Part shown: positions 63,101 to 64,000 of the stretch, piece after piece
How the letters are laid out: each line of letters opens with the position of its first letter
How positions within the stretch are numbered: position 1 is the first letter of the stretch
NCBI RefSeq assembly: GCF_014191305.1
Contig: NZ_JACHWJ010000002.1
Location: forward strand, 62,001 to 126,000
Length of the DNA: 64,000 bases
Direction: 5' to 3'
From: Pseudoclavibacter helvolus
GTDB lineage: Bacteria > Actinomycetota > Actinomycetes > Actinomycetales > Microbacteriaceae
Notes under the pieces: generated by a model
Told to the model about the DNA's origin: nothing
Seen by the model: only the letters and a program-made list of their open reading frames with translations
Database searches by the model: none
Translations under genes and position numbers: made by a program

Positions 63101-64000
63101 GTGAGCGCACTGAGCCCGCGCGCGTCCACCTCTTCTTCTCGGCCCTCCGACGTCGATACCGATGGCATCCGCGTGCCGTACAGGTGGCGCTCCGCCCGCG
63201 GAGTCTGGCGCAACCTCGTGTTCCTGTGGCGCACGTCGCTGCCGTTCCGCACGATTGCACTCTCTGTCGCGCTGACGACCGCGACGGTTCTGTCCGTGGG
63301 GTTCGTGATGTCGAACTCGATCGCAAGCGACCTCTTCAACTCGAGGCTACGGCCGCTTGTTTCGGAGACCGAGCGCGCTGTGACCGCAGCGCAGACCGTA
63401 TTCGCCTCTGGCGAAGAGACCGACAGCGCCGCTCTCGAGACGCTGCAGACGCTCGCGGTGGATGCCGCGCAGGACTCGGCCGCCAACAGCTACGGCGTCA
63501 TCTTCATGCAGAGCGCGTCGGCGACGGGGGAGCAGTCGAACGAGCTGCGGGCTCTCGCGAAGGGTCCTGTTTCAGCAGACCTGGTCTCGCCGGAGCTGAA
63601 GGAAGCTGTGAGTGCCGGAGCCGACACCGCCGCAACCGGCACGACCTCGGCTTCCCCGCAGACGCACTACCAATCGATCGCGCTCGTTGACGAACTTGGC
63701 AACGAAGTGCCCGGAATCGTCATCGGCTCCACCGTGACCGTGCAGAGTCTCGGGCAGTACGAGATGTACTTCGTTTACTCGATGGAGGAGACGCAGCAGA
63801 CGCTCGACTTCGTCCAGCGAACCCTCGTCGTCGCCATGTTCGTGCTTGTTCTGCTGGTCGCCGTCATTACCGGCTTTGTCATGCGTGCCGTGATCCAGCC
63901 GATCCGCGAGGCAGCGAAGACCAGCAGGCGCCTCGCCGCCGGCCACCTCGAGCAGCGCGTCCCCGAATCAGGCGAAGACGACATCGCGACGCTCGCACGC
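63101..64000 (+). CDS. mtrB: Sensor histidine kinase MtrB, N-terminal part
   Basis: Open from GTG 63101 through all 300 codons to the window edge, so the 3' part (kinase core) is outside. A cytoplasmic N-terminus (VPYRWRSARGVWRNLVFLW) is followed by helix 1 (RTIALSVALTTATVLSVGFV), an extracytoplasmic sensor loop of about 175 residues (SIASDLFNSRLRPLVSETER onward), helix 2 (TLVVAMFVLVLLVAVITGFV) and the start of a HAMP domain (AVIQPIREAAKTSRRLAAGH). Paired with mtrA by a one-base gap. The family continues with a DHp/ATPase core and a following lipoprotein gene, lpqB. Confidence 0.93.
   Translation, partial: MSALSPRASTSSSRPSDVDTDGIRVPYRWRSARGVWRNLVFLWRTSLPFRTIALSVALTTATVLSVGFVMSNSIASDLFNSRLRPLVSETERAVTAAQTVFASGEETDSAALETLQTLAVDAAQDSAANSYGVIFMQSASATGEQSNELRALAKGPVSADLVSPELKEAVSAGADTAATGTTSASPQTHYQSIALVDELGNEVPGIVIGSTVTVQSLGQYEMYFVYSMEETQQTLDFVQRTLVVAMFVLVLLVAVITGFVMRAVIQPIREAAKTSRRLAAGHLEQRVPESGEDDIATLAR

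Overview
The window is high-GC DNA from an actinobacterium, most likely a member of the Microbacteriaceae (Micrococcales). The evidence is the whiB2-manB-sahH-mtrAB neighbourhood, the actinobacterial helix-54 insert in the 23S rRNA, a 16S-23S spacer without tRNA genes, and many GTG starts with GTGA/ATGA overlaps. I could not place the genus from the 16S rRNA by eye.

Region 1 (1-36.8 kb) is a cell-surface polysaccharide locus. It holds the complete dTDP-L-rhamnose pathway (rmlB-rmlD on the minus strand, rmlC-rmlA on the plus strand), a putative dTDP-rhamnose 4-epimerase that would give 6-deoxy-L-talose, and a second short-chain nucleotide-sugar dehydrogenase. Glycosyltransferases include one GT4, three GT2-type enzymes and three rhamnan-synthesis (RgpF-like) proteins. 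Export and assembly genes are a Wzm/Wzt ABC exporter whose Wzt carries a carbohydrate-recognition tail, two paralogous GT-C-like membrane proteins and an O-antigen ligase/polymerase-like protein. The most unusual part is 9.4-20.3 kb, an O-acylation block: a stand-alone acyltransferase-3, an AlgX/AlgJ-like SGNH protein, and three tandem acyltransferase-3/SGNH fusions that are visibly mosaic (copies 1 and 3 share an identical stretch of about 833 bp). A 1105-residue secreted repeat protein follows. The simplest reading is a rhamnose/6-deoxytalose wall polysaccharide made in the cytoplasm, exported by Wzm/Wzt, acylated outside the membrane and attached to the wall.

Region 2 (36.9-48.5 kb) holds an acyl-CoA dehydrogenase and then the conserved actinobacterial mannose/WhiB block: manA, whiB2, a large GT2-membrane protein, a DUF5719 protein, a zincin-like protein, a DUF3499 protein, phosphomannomutase and sahH.

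Region 3 (48.7-64 kb) is the RDD / SpoIIM-like / DUF58 / MoxR / DUF4350 / DUF4129 / membrane-protein cluster, running into mtrA and the start of mtrB. A complete rRNA operon (two tandem promoters, 16S, 23S, 5S, strong terminator) sits between the convergent ends of the SpoIIM-like and DUF58 genes.

A recurring regulatory theme is a -10 hexamer (TANNNT) ending exactly 6-7 nt before the start codon, which is the signature of leaderless transcription. I found it at eleven genes. No tRNA, CRISPR array, phage or insertion sequence was seen.
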